64,000 nucleotides of DNA from Desulfobacterales bacterium (GTDB lineage Bacteria > Desulfobacterota > Desulfobacteria > Desulfobacterales > UBA11574), in contig JAQYVT010000007.1 of the NCBI GenBank assembly GCA_030145345.1, positions 1 to 64,000 on the forward strand, in the 5' to 3' direction. Positions 16,726-25,112 of this stretch are shown here, one piece after another. A program made the position numbers and the translations under genes. The stretch's first letter is position 1. Each line of letters opens with the position of its first letter. The notes under the pieces are model-generated. The model worked only from the letters and a program-made list of their open reading frames with translations. It did no database searches and was not told the origin of the DNA.

Positions 16726-17868
16726 ATTTTTTTACTCGTTTTTTTAAGCATTTATAGTGGCATACATCTCTATGGTTTTCTGAAGATAAAGCGGGCGCTG
16801 ATATACAGCCCCCGGGTAACCGACATTTTGGCTATCTTTATGGCCTTGATGGTCTTTGCGCCGGTCATGGTTCGAATTTTGGAAAAACATGGCTTTGAGT
16901 TCGTCGCACGACTACTGGCCTATTTGGGTTATACGTGGATGGGTCTGTTATTTCTCTTTGTCTCTTCTGCACTGGTACTGGATATATTTCGTTTACTTCT
17001 TTATATCTGCGGCCTGATACTTCAATCTGATTTCTCTGCGATATCGCCTTCACCTCGCTTTTCTTTGATCATCTCCTTAACACTCTCCGTCATCATAACC
17101 GGTTACGGTGCTTTTGAAGCCGTACGGATACGCGTGGAACACGTGACCATCGAAACCCATAAAATCCCTAAAAAAATAGGAAGGTTGAAGATTGTCCAGA
17201 TTTCCGATGTGCATCTCGGAATCATGGTGGGGGAGAAAAGATTAAAAAGGATTCTCAATCGGGTTAACTCTGCAAACCCTGACATTTTGGTATCCACGGG
17301 GGATCTTCTTGACGGACAGACTGACAACCTTTCATACCTTGCTGAGATGCTCAGTGAAGTTTCCACAACGTATGGAAAATTTGCGGTCACGGGCAACCAC
17401 GAATTTTACGCTGGGGTCACCCGAGCCCTGGACTTTATTAAGAACGCAGGATTTACGATTCTTCAGGGAGAGGGCTTGACCGTTTCAGGATTGCTAAATA
17501 TTGCCGGTGTGGATGATATTGCTGGTCGTCGCTACGACCTTGATACTAAAGTCTCAGAAAAGGCATTATTGGCAGAGCTTCCCCGTGAAAAGTTTACGCT
17601 ATTACTGAAACACAGACCCCTGGTAGATAAAGATGCATTGGGTTTTTTCGATCTTCAGCTTTCCGGACACATCCATAAGGGACAGATCTTTCCGTTCAAC
17701 CTGATAACCATGCTGTTTTATCCGGTGGTTTCAGGCTTACACAAAATTGAAACCAACGCCTGGCTCTATGTAAGCAGAGGTTCCGGAACATGGGGCCCGC
17801 CGATTCGATTTATGTCTCCGCCCGAGGTCACGATGATCGAACTTGTTTATGGCGGAATCGGGGATTGA
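16726..17868 (+). CDS. Membrane-anchored calcineurin-like metallophosphoesterase, probable ATT start
   Basis: The ORF track begins at a TTG (16828), inside a membrane region. The frame stays open upstream to a TAG at 16711, adding a hydrophobic stretch (FLLVFLSIYSGIHLYGF) that looks like the usual first helix of this family. Within that extension there is no ATG, GTG or TTG, but AGGAGA (16714-16719) sits six bases before an ATT at 16726, so I place the start there; total 380 residues. Four N-terminal membrane segments are followed by a phosphoesterase domain with ISDVHLG, STGDLLDG, GNHEFYAG and SGHIHKGQ, giving the two-metal site. YkuE/YaeI-type relatives act on lipid or nucleotide phosphoesters at the membrane. 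Confidence 0.78.
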   Translation: MFLLVFLSIYSGIHLYGFLKIKRALIYSPRVTDILAIFMALMVFAPVMVRILEKHGFEFVARLLAYLGYTWMGLLFLFVSSALVLDIFRLLLYICGLILQSDFSAISPSPRFSLIISLTLSVIITGYGAFEAVRIRVEHVTIETHKIPKKIGRLKIVQISDVHLGIMVGEKRLKRILNRVNSANPDILVSTGDLLDGQTDNLSYLAEMLSEVSTTYGKFAVTGNHEFYAGVTRALDFIKNAGFTILQGEGLTVSGLLNIAGVDDIAGRRYDLDTKVSEKALLAELPREKFTLLLKHRPLVDKDALGFFDLQLSGHIHKGQIFPFNLITMLFYPVVSGLHKIETNAWLYVSRGSGTWGPPIRFMSPPEVTMIELVYGGIGD

Positions 17869-17922
17869 AATGGCCTCCAATCTTTTTGAAACGAAAACCA
17901 TTGTCACACCTAATTGCAATGA

Positions 17923-18081
17923 CTATATTTTTCGCCATTTCGACGTCATCATTTCCCCCATATCGACATCGACGATATCCGGCAATTCGTTCTCCTGACA
18001 CGCAACAAATAAGCAGGCGATAAAAAATCCCAGACAAAAAATAGCCGCTGTCACTGCAATGATCAGTAGTATTTTAAACAT
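17923..18081 (-). CDS. 52-aa single-pass membrane peptide
   Basis: Too short for the ORF track. The frame starts ATG at 18081 with GGGGTGAG upstream. It encodes a strongly hydrophobic N-terminal helix (FKILLIIAVTAAIFCLGFFI) containing or followed by cysteines, then an acidic stretch (ELPDIVDVDMGEMM) and a basic end. It could be an anchored peptide or a lipoprotein-like precursor (FVACQ). It sits convergent to the metallophosphoesterase and next to a shortened MITE. Not recognised; coding status rests on start, hydrophobicity pattern and lack of alternatives. Confidence 0.55.
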   Translation of the reverse strand: MFKILLIIAVTAAIFCLGFFIACLFVACQENELPDIVDVDMGEMMTSKWRKI

Positions 18082-18119
18082 CGTCTCTCACCCCTTCAAT
18101 CTTTTCAGCAGTGATAATT

Positions 18120-18184
18120 GACGGCTTCGTAAAAAGTCTTTTGTGAGCGACAGCGAGCAAAATCAGACTTTTTACGAGTTCATC
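18120..18184. mobile_element. Internally deleted MITE-like copy (65 bp)
   Basis: Has the same inverted ends as the 190- and 210-bp copies at 9692 and 32036 (GACGGCTTCGTAAAAAGTC / GACTTTTTACGAGTTCATC) and the same subterminal words GTGAGCGA and GCGAGCAAAA, joined with the whole middle removed. No clean target duplication is visible. Confidence 0.75.
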
Positions 18185-18236
18185 AATAATCGCTGTATAA
18201 CTAGTGCCCATCCACAATTGTAAAAAGGCACAGTGC

Positions 18237-18378
18237 GTTTCCAATTCATAAATGAGCAATTTTTGTTCGGATCAAGGCCGCACAAGGGTTTTCGGTGAGG
18301 CATACTCCCTGTATGCCGCAGCCGGAAACCCGCGGAGAACGCGGATCCGGGCAAAAAGGGCCATTTATGGATGGAAAC
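18237..18378. repeat. 142-bp palindromic element, copy C
   Basis: Imperfect inverted arms GTTTCCAATTCATAAATG / CATTTATGGATGGAAAC surround the same core plan as copies A and D: GGATCAAGGCCG on the left, GGCATACTCCCTGTATGCCG in the centre, GGATCCGGGCAAAAAGG on the right. It lies between the 52-aa peptide gene and the end of the TPR gene. Confidence 0.75.
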
Positions 18379-18623
18379 TAATTATAAATACGAAGCCTGT
18401 GGTATTCCGGGTGTTTAAGAGCTTATAGATGCAAAAATCATGCAAAAAATGGGGCGTTTGACCACTTCTATATATTTCAATGGGTTAGATAGGATTGAAG
18501 GCGGGCACCCTACGCGATTGTGGAAAAAACTTCACAGTTTTCATTACGGGTTTTACATAAGGACAGCATCTCATCCCGTTCAGCCTTTTGCATAGCCCTT
18601 TCGCGAGCTTCTTCTTTTGAAGG

Positions 18624-20375
18624 TTATAGCGAATCGATATAAAAATCTCCGAATCTGTCCGTGCTGATATACGTGCGGTTCTTACTTCGCTTAATAAAAT
18701 AGATCCCTTGCGATCCAGGCTTGATGGAAGCGGCAACCTTTTTTGAAGTGATTTTATATCTCCCATAGGTATCCGTAGAGATATAAAGTCCATTCTCATC
18801 CTTCTCAATAAAATACGTCCCTCCAGGATATTGACATTTTCCATTTTTCTGTTCAAGTCTCAGGGAATTACATGCTCCCAAATCAAAAGCTCTCCAGAAA
18901 TCGACACACGAACGATCAAACTGACCTATTTTCTTAAAGGCAATCCCCCGATTGTTATACGCTGTTGCATATTCCGGATCGAAGCGGATGGCTTGGTTAA
19001 AATCCTCTATTGCGCGTTGATGCCGGCCCAAATCAGAGTAGACAACCCCCCGGTTGCTGTAAGCTCCGGCATACTTCGGATCTAGCCGGATGGCCTGATT
19101 ATAATCCTCGATGGCGCGTTGATGCTGGCCTAACTCCCTGTAAACAATCCCCCGGTTGTTATAAGTTCCGGCATACTTCGGATCCATACGTATCGCCATG
19201 TTGTAATCCTCAACAGCGCGTTGATACACACCGATTTTCCGATAGGCAATCCCTCGGTTGTTGTAAGCAGTGGCATGTTCGGGATCGAGGCGGATGGCTT
19301 GGGTATAATCGTCTATGGCGCGTTGATGCTGGCCTAATTCTCTGTAGGCGATCCCCCGGGAAATGTAAACATCGGCATCTCTCGGATTAAGTTCTATGCT
19401 CTGGGTATAATCCTGTATGGCGTGTGGATATCGGTTCAACAAATAATAGGCATACCCCCGGTGGTTGTAAGCCAGGGCATGATTTAGATCAAGACGGATG
19501 GCGATGTCATAGTCCTCGATGGCGCGTTGATGCCGGCCCAGCGAACTGTAAGCATTGCCCCGATGGTAATAGGCCTCGACCATTTTTGAATCGATACGTA
19601 TTGCCTGACTGTAATTCTTTACGGCTTCTTGGTATTTACCCAAAGAATCATATGAAACGCCTCGGCCGACATATGCATCCAAAGATTTCGGATCAATGTG
19701 AATAGCCCGGTCATAATCCTCTATGGCACGTTGATGCTGGCCGAGTTTTTTAAAATAAAGCCCCCGATGGTAGTAAGCATAACCAGACCTCCGGTTAAGA
19801 TGTATGGCCCGATTAAAGTCATCTAAGGCCTGACGCTGTTGACCTGAATCACGATATGCAATTCCCCGGACGCAGTAAAAATCAGCATCTTTAGAATTTA
19901 TTTTCAAAGCCTGGTTAAAATCTTTTATGGCGTGTCGATATTGACCCAAGTTATTGTAAACAATCCCTCGATTATAGTACGCATACGTATCGTTAGGGTT
20001 CATACGAATGACTTGGTCAAAATCCTCTATGGCATGTTGATGCTGGCCCAATTTCTTATACGCAATCCCACGATTATAGTACACCTTGGTAAAATTCGGA
20101 TCGATTCCTATCGCCGTATTATAATCCTCAACAGCGCGTTGATACCGACCTATTTTATTATAGGCAATCCCTCGGACATAGTAAATTTTTGCATTATTCG
20201 GCTCAAGACCTATGGCCTGGTTAAAATCTTTTATGGCCAGCTTGTACTTGCCTGACTTCATGTATACAACGCCATGACTGAAATAAAGTTTTTTTGATGC
20301 AGCCACAGCTTTAGTGCCATAGACGGTCGTAGCAATCAGAGCTGAACCCAGAAAAAATAAGATATATTTTTTCAT
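18624..20375 (-). CDS. Secreted TPR-repeat protein (about 14 TPRs) with twin C-terminal motifs
   Basis: 583 residues. A signal peptide (about 1-26, ending KAVAAS) indicates export. From residue 27 to about 500 there are roughly 14 consecutive 34-residue tetratricopeptide repeats, each near AYYNRGIAYxxLGQHQRAI; their high similarity shows repeated duplication and they cause the periodic look of the DNA. A short cysteine-bearing segment follows (RSCVDFWRAFDLGACNSL). Then come two copies of a motif of about 24 residues, TYFIEKDENGLYISTDTYG and IYFIKRSKNRTYISTDRFG. The TPR part should form a protein-binding superhelix in the periplasm or outside. AGGATA precedes the ATG. No partner gene is adjacent. 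Confidence 0.9.
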   Translation of the reverse strand: MKKYILFFLGSALIATTVYGTKAVAASKKLYFSHGVVYMKSGKYKLAIKDFNQAIGLEPNNAKIYYVRGIAYNKIGRYQRAVEDYNTAIGIDPNFTKVYYNRGIAYKKLGQHQHAIEDFDQVIRMNPNDTYAYYNRGIVYNNLGQYRHAIKDFNQALKINSKDADFYCVRGIAYRDSGQQRQALDDFNRAIHLNRRSGYAYYHRGLYFKKLGQHQRAIEDYDRAIHIDPKSLDAYVGRGVSYDSLGKYQEAVKNYSQAIRIDSKMVEAYYHRGNAYSSLGRHQRAIEDYDIAIRLDLNHALAYNHRGYAYYLLNRYPHAIQDYTQSIELNPRDADVYISRGIAYRELGQHQRAIDDYTQAIRLDPEHATAYNNRGIAYRKIGVYQRAVEDYNMAIRMDPKYAGTYNNRGIVYRELGQHQRAIEDYNQAIRLDPKYAGAYSNRGVVYSDLGRHQRAIEDFNQAIRFDPEYATAYNNRGIAFKKIGQFDRSCVDFWRAFDLGACNSLRLEQKNGKCQYPGGTYFIEKDENGLYISTDTYGRYKITSKKVAASIKPGSQGIYFIKRSKNRTYISTDRFGDFYIDSL

Positions 20376-20877
20376 ATTTTTTATCCTTTATGGTATTTCT
20401 AAAACACAAAAACCCCACCTGTATAGAAAAATTGGGGTCTAAGGATCGAGAGCATCCTTTCCGTCAGATATTGTACAATTTGGGTTTAGTGTTCTTTGCC
20501 AAAAGTTTTCGGATCAACTGGGCTGGCGTCTCCAAAAGATCGATGCGTTTGATCTCTCCTCCCATGCTCCAGATGCCAGGGTTCAAGTGAAGCGCCCTGC
20601 AGCCCCCCAAGGCGGGATTTACGCTTCGCTTCAACAAGCTTGCGGGGAATGCCCTTGCCCTGTTGACCGGAGTGCTCTCCGCAAGCCCCGCCTTTTGGGC
20701 GGAAGCTTCAATCCCCGAAATTCAACTGGCCGAACGGTTGCAGTTCAAGTCTTCGCTTTTACTGAAAACGCAGATGTCCTCGATAAAAACGCCAAAAACC
20801 CGGCGTTGAAAGTGAAGCGCAAAACGTCACCCAAGGCCATGCCGTCTCTAGCCCGTCCGGATGCCCCTTTTTGGATA
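20376..20877. other. About 500 bp without a convincing gene; possible ORF remnant
   Basis: On the minus strand, a frame ending with a TGA at 20464-20466 reads like the end of a real protein (GIWSMGGEIKRIDLLETPAQ...), about 40 codons. I find no start or ribosome-binding site and the upstream part turns into GC-rich intergenic-type sequence with CGGGG/CCCCG inverted words. It may be the 3' stub of a lost gene. The plus-strand frame 20587-20976 overlaps ydbL and has unlike composition, so I do not call it. Confidence 0.35.
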
Positions 20878-21423
20878 CTAACGCACCGGCTTCTGCCACT
20901 CTTTGGCAAAGATCTCTGCGATTCGGCCGATCTGACCGGCGTCTATCTTCAGGGCCTTGGCCACCTCTGCGTATAACGTTTTACGGTCTCTGTTTTCAGC
21001 ATCCACGAGGCCGTTCAGGTCTCTTTTCTCCTTGAGGTTCAACCGGCTGGTATCTGCTACGGAAAGATAGCCGTTGCCCCCTTCATTCAGGGCGCCTTTC
21101 TGGTAGTAAGCCTTTAACCCTTGGAAACGGGCTTTCATTTTTTCCTTCAAGGCGCGAATGGTCGGATTGGAAACGGTGGTCACGTCCTCCGCCCATGCAC
21201 TGGCAGCACCTAAGGCAAACCTGATTTGTATAGATAACCCTTTATGGTTTTTGGATTGGTTATCCTTTTTAGATGGCTCTTGGCCCCTGATATCATTCAC
21301 AATATCCCCGGCAACAGATTCAACTTTTTCGGCCGGGAAATAGATATTTATGGTTACGCAGGCACCGAGCATCGCCACCATGACCGCTGCCGTTGTCCAC
21401 AATAACTTTTGAAATTTTTTCAT
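20878..21423 (-). CDS. ydbL: YdbL (DUF1318)-like protein with YnbE-like lipoprotein head
   Basis: 181 residues. The N-terminal hydrophobic segment ends in a lipobox (AMLGAC), so the mature protein should be a lipoprotein starting at Cys22, followed by VTINIYFPAEKVE, which recalls the beta-augmenting YnbE lipoprotein. Residues about 90-178 match DUF1318/YdbL: KEKMKARF...GALNEGGNGYLSV and LVDAENRDRKTLYAEVAKAL. In E. coli YdbH, YnbE and YdbL are three separate proteins forming and regulating an intermembrane lipid bridge; here one protein seems to carry both smaller functions. It lies 15 bp downstream of the YdbH-like gene with GAGGAGG before the ATG. Confidence 0.82.
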   Translation of the reverse strand: MKKFQKLLWTTAAVMVAMLGACVTINIYFPAEKVESVAGDIVNDIRGQEPSKKDNQSKNHKGLSIQIRFALGAASAWAEDVTTVSNPTIRALKEKMKARFQGLKAYYQKGALNEGGNGYLSVADTSRLNLKEKRDLNGLVDAENRDRKTLYAEVAKALKIDAGQIGRIAEIFAKEWQKPVR

Positions 21424-21438
21424 ATGAACCTCCTCTCG

Positions 21439-24400
21439 TCATCTGACAACAGGCCCCCCTTTGTGGGTGATCCGTTGGATCCTTTTAACCATGTCCTTAA
21501 AACTAACCCGATTATCTGGATTTTGATTTACAACATTTACCCCTGAAAAGCTACCCCTTTTTACGAGATACTCTGTGCCACCTTCACGGATGGTACCGTT
21601 GATGGCGAATACATCGTTTTCAAGATAGGCCCGTATGCCGATCTTTTCATAGGGAAATTTTTTGAAAAAGGATGCGAAGGCACCCGCCAACCCCATAAAA
21701 GGGCTCTGCCCCCCCCCAATCTGCGCGATATTTTCTACGGCTTTAACGCTGATCTTTTGTGGAACCCCCTTTTTTTTGAGGGTTTCCAGTAAAAGATCGA
21801 ATCTTTGGGGTTGGCCAAAGGCGATCTCAAAATCACGGATGTGGCCATTCAAGACCCCCTCAATCTTTCCGAATGAAGTGCCGGTGGTCATTTCTGACAA
21901 GAGAAGATCATCCCATTGTGCATTCAGCTTTAAAACCGGTGCAGATGTAAAAATCCCTGGGATATCAAGGTCGGATATAAGAATCTTGCCGCCGAATGCT
22001 TCGGCCCTGATCTCTCCCTGACTGGTAACCGCGTGGTTTTCGTATCGGATGGGGTCGAGCCTACCGGTTAAGGTTCCCTCCAAAGGACGTGCCCAGATCC
22101 TGGATAGGATCGGTTGCAGTTTTATACGGTCGAATACCAGAAAGGTATGGACGGAAAGATCCGAGCCAAAGAGGTGATTAACCTGAACAGGCCCCAGGCG
22201 AAGATCTCCGCCGGGCACTCGAATCACGGTGGGAGATTCCACGGATATCCGGTTTGGGCCCGTATTCAGAGGGATACTTAACGGCTGTTCAGGTAGCAGG
22301 GGAACCCTAACGGATTGGACCTCGAGTTTACCTTCGAGGGTTTCAACCGGCGTTTTGACGAATCGGGATCGGTACCAGACAGGAAGATCGAAATCAATAC
22401 CCTTTAGCGAGATATCTCTCTCTCCCAGTGAAAGGTTTCCCCCATGCCACCCGAGACGGCCTCTAACTTCCCACGCATTCTGACATCCTTTCACGTTGAA
22501 TTGAGCTGAAACGGTTCCTCCGGTCTCAAGGTTTTCCAGAAAGCGTTTCTCCGTCTTGTAGGGCTCCTTCAAAAGGTGATGGAAAATCGGTTTCAAGGGC
22601 ACTTGCGGGATGGTTACGGTAAAATCGGTATCCCCCTTGGATGGACCTTGGTTGAGGTATCCATGAATTTCAATGGGAAGGATTCCCTTCAGGTCAAACC
22701 TGAGTTCGGAAAGCTTCAGCAATCTTTTTTGAATATTGTAGGACCCATGGTATGAGGTGACAATGGGGGTTTTTTTCAGGTTCAGATAATAACGATCATA
22801 AAGGGCTTCACCCCCTTTGGTTTCTAAAGCACCGGTAAAGTTCATCTTGAAGCGCTTTAAATCGACATCACCTTCGATACCTGTAATAAGCGAAATATTT
22901 TCTCCCATTAGGCTGCCATCTTTGTTTTGAAAGACCAGATCCTCGAGAGACAGCTTTGCCTTCACCCGCCACGGCCCAGCCGCCGCTCCCGTGACCTTGA
23001 TCTGGATGGAATCCCGAGCCGTAAGGTCCCAATCGGCCGGAAGCAGGCGGTGGGCGGCGGCTGCACGAAAAAGAGCGGTCTCTGCACCTTGAAACGTCAG
23101 GTTAATCCGACCTTCATGCAAATCAGCCGTGAGCAAAATATTTTTCAAATCGGCAGCGTTGAATCGGACCTCCGGGAGTACAACAGATCTTTTTTCTGTA
23201 TCGATTCTACATTCCGGTATTTGGACACGAATATCTTTGATCAGAAGATCTCGGGTTCCGGTGTGGATCTTTGCCCGAGGGATTTGGACGGCCACATCCT
23301 TGACATCGATCCGGGGATACCGGCCTGAGAGAGAAACGTGGGTCTTAAATTGTTCCAGGGTCAGCCCTTTGGCTGAAAGAATGTTTTGATCCCAGTCCAA
23401 CTCGGCTGAGATGGCGACAGCAGGCAAGGGCCCCTTGACCTTTATTACGCCAGAGACCACGCCCTTTAACTGTGTCTCTTTATCGACGAAGGCATAGGGG
23501 TTTTTCGTTAACCGGGATTCAAGGTCACATTCCCAAAGCCATTTCTCGTGCGCCTTGACCCCTGCAAAGTGGCCTTTAAGACGGACAATGCCTTCGATCC
23601 TAACGGGCTTTAAGGCCTCTTTGACTTCCGATGGGAAAAATGAATGGCTCTTTTCAAACCAAAGCGAAGCCTCTCTCAACTGAAGCCCCACCGCACCTTT
23701 TTCACCGAGTTCTGCCTGGAGAGCCCCTTCCAATTTTAGGATGTCGGCAAAAGCCAGATGAACCTGGACAATGTCCAATTGGTATGTGGGCAAATGAAAG
23801 ATACCCTCTGCCTTGAGATTGATGTCCATTGGCGGCAAGGGCTTATTCGTCTTTTCCATAAGGGATACACCGCCGATATGGAGTTCCAGAGGAACAAAGG
23901 CGATTTCTCCTTGGTTCATATCATAGGTGAGTCCGGTTTCCATCCTTATGGATTCAGCGGCGGCCACCGAGACGGGCAATGATCCCATCTTTTCCAAACC
24001 TGGCCGCAAAGCGATACCAATACAACTGACTTGAAGATTCTCGACAGTAAGCTTTTTTGTGGCATGGGTATACGTAAATTTTGACACCACGTCCATCCTC
24101 TGTATCCCCAGTTCAGAACCTTGGAGGGTCATGTCATGGGACTGAATCGCACCATTTAACTTGAGATCAAAAATATCGAACATTTTATCGGTATGGATGT
24201 TTACGCTCGGCGCCCTAAAATGAATATTGCGGGAAGGCCTTTTGATCTCCAAAGCAAAAGACAAGAAAAGGGGTTGACCGGCGCCGACTTTGGCATGAAT
24301 TCCATGGGCTTGGAGAGCCTGATCGCCCATAGCTGCGGAGATGCGTCCGTCGCGTATTTCCCCTGATTGAAATTTGATGTCTCTGAATATAAAAAAACCG

Positions 24401-24852
24401 ACTAGTCCCCGAACCATTCTGGCCGGAAAAGAAAGGCCCTCTTTTCCGGATGCAATGGCAGGCAATTCGAACCGTTCCAAAGAAAGGTCAAGATAAACAC
24501 CGTTCAACCGAATATTTTTTATAATGAGGGATCTGTGACCCAATGGACCCATAACGGCCATATCCGCCCTGGCAAAACGGACATCCATTGAAAAGGGTTG
24601 CTCTCCGCCCGGCGGTTTGAGATGAATCCCCTTTACCTCTAAGACCATGGGTTGAAAGGAGTAGGAGAGGTTTTCTATGGTGCACGATGACCCTGTGGAT
24701 GCAGATAAAGACCGCTCTATCATGGGCTTTATAAGCTCAGGATGAAAGTAGAGGTAAAGCGCCACGCCCGAAAAAAAAACTACAATAAAACAGAAAACGA
24801 TGGCTAAAACCAACAAAAATTTTTTAATACGAGCCATAGACGCCAACTTCAT
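21439..24852 (-). CDS. ydbH: YdbH-like AsmA-family intermembrane transport protein
   Basis: About 1137 residues; the ORF track start (GTG 24858) and ATGs at 24852 or 24837 are all possible, without a clear ribosome-binding site. An N-terminal membrane anchor (LLVLAIVFCFIVVFFSGVAL) is followed by a very long, beta-rich periplasmic part typical of AsmA-like bridge proteins, with an N-terminal AsmA-like block (SLIIKNIRLNGVYLDLSL). The C-terminus (NVVNQNPDNRVSFKDMVKRI) resembles YdbH ends. It is longer than E. coli YdbH (879 aa). It probably carries phospholipids between inner and outer membranes together with the YdbL/YnbE-like lipoprotein encoded next. A second such protein, TamB, lies at 42.9-46.8 kb. 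Confidence 0.82.
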   Translation of the reverse strand: MKLASMARIKKFLLVLAIVFCFIVVFFSGVALYLYFHPELIKPMIERSLSASTGSSCTIENLSYSFQPMVLEVKGIHLKPPGGEQPFSMDVRFARADMAVMGPLGHRSLIIKNIRLNGVYLDLSLERFELPAIASGKEGLSFPARMVRGLVGFFIFRDIKFQSGEIRDGRISAAMGDQALQAHGIHAKVGAGQPLFLSFALEIKRPSRNIHFRAPSVNIHTDKMFDIFDLKLNGAIQSHDMTLQGSELGIQRMDVVSKFTYTHATKKLTVENLQVSCIGIALRPGLEKMGSLPVSVAAAESIRMETGLTYDMNQGEIAFVPLELHIGGVSLMEKTNKPLPPMDINLKAEGIFHLPTYQLDIVQVHLAFADILKLEGALQAELGEKGAVGLQLREASLWFEKSHSFFPSEVKEALKPVRIEGIVRLKGHFAGVKAHEKWLWECDLESRLTKNPYAFVDKETQLKGVVSGVIKVKGPLPAVAISAELDWDQNILSAKGLTLEQFKTHVSLSGRYPRIDVKDVAVQIPRAKIHTGTRDLLIKDIRVQIPECRIDTEKRSVVLPEVRFNAADLKNILLTADLHEGRINLTFQGAETALFRAAAAHRLLPADWDLTARDSIQIKVTGAAAGPWRVKAKLSLEDLVFQNKDGSLMGENISLITGIEGDVDLKRFKMNFTGALETKGGEALYDRYYLNLKKTPIVTSYHGSYNIQKRLLKLSELRFDLKGILPIEIHGYLNQGPSKGDTDFTVTIPQVPLKPIFHHLLKEPYKTEKRFLENLETGGTVSAQFNVKGCQNAWEVRGRLGWHGGNLSLGERDISLKGIDFDLPVWYRSRFVKTPVETLEGKLEVQSVRVPLLPEQPLSIPLNTGPNRISVESPTVIRVPGGDLRLGPVQVNHLFGSDLSVHTFLVFDRIKLQPILSRIWARPLEGTLTGRLDPIRYENHAVTSQGEIRAEAFGGKILISDLDIPGIFTSAPVLKLNAQWDDLLLSEMTTGTSFGKIEGVLNGHIRDFEIAFGQPQRFDLLLETLKKKGVPQKISVKAVENIAQIGGGQSPFMGLAGAFASFFKKFPYEKIGIRAYLENDVFAINGTIREGGTEYLVKRGSFSGVNVVNQNPDNRVSFKDMVKRIQRITHKGGPVVR

Positions 24853-25112
24853 ACGCACGCAGTATTCTGTCTGTTTGGAACGCTTGAACCATCGACCCAG
24901 TGACGCTTTTGATATGAATTAAGATTCATAAAAATGAGACGGGGGGTGCTGTCCCAAAAGGCGCAATGAATTGAAGGGTTCTATCCGAAATCAGCCCCGG
25001 AAAAAGCTGTTCTGGAACATCGCAGGGGATAATACAACATTCCTGCCTGTTTGGCGCTTTCAGGAATTACTTAAGATTTTAAATCGGTCAGGATGTAAAA
25101 TAAATACCAAAC

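Noticed and set aside
18485-18856. Minus-strand 123-aa ORF at the end of the TPR gene
   Set aside because: Out-of-frame shadow of the TPR protein's C-terminus.
18624-20375. Regularly spaced similar sequences suggesting a CRISPR array
   Set aside because: The period is about 102 bp and in frame with a TPR protein; no conserved direct repeat with unique spacers exists.
20587-20976. Plus-strand 129-aa ORF
   Set aside because: It overlaps the end of the ydbL-like gene on the other strand, has no ribosome-binding site and its composition is not like the neighbouring proteins.
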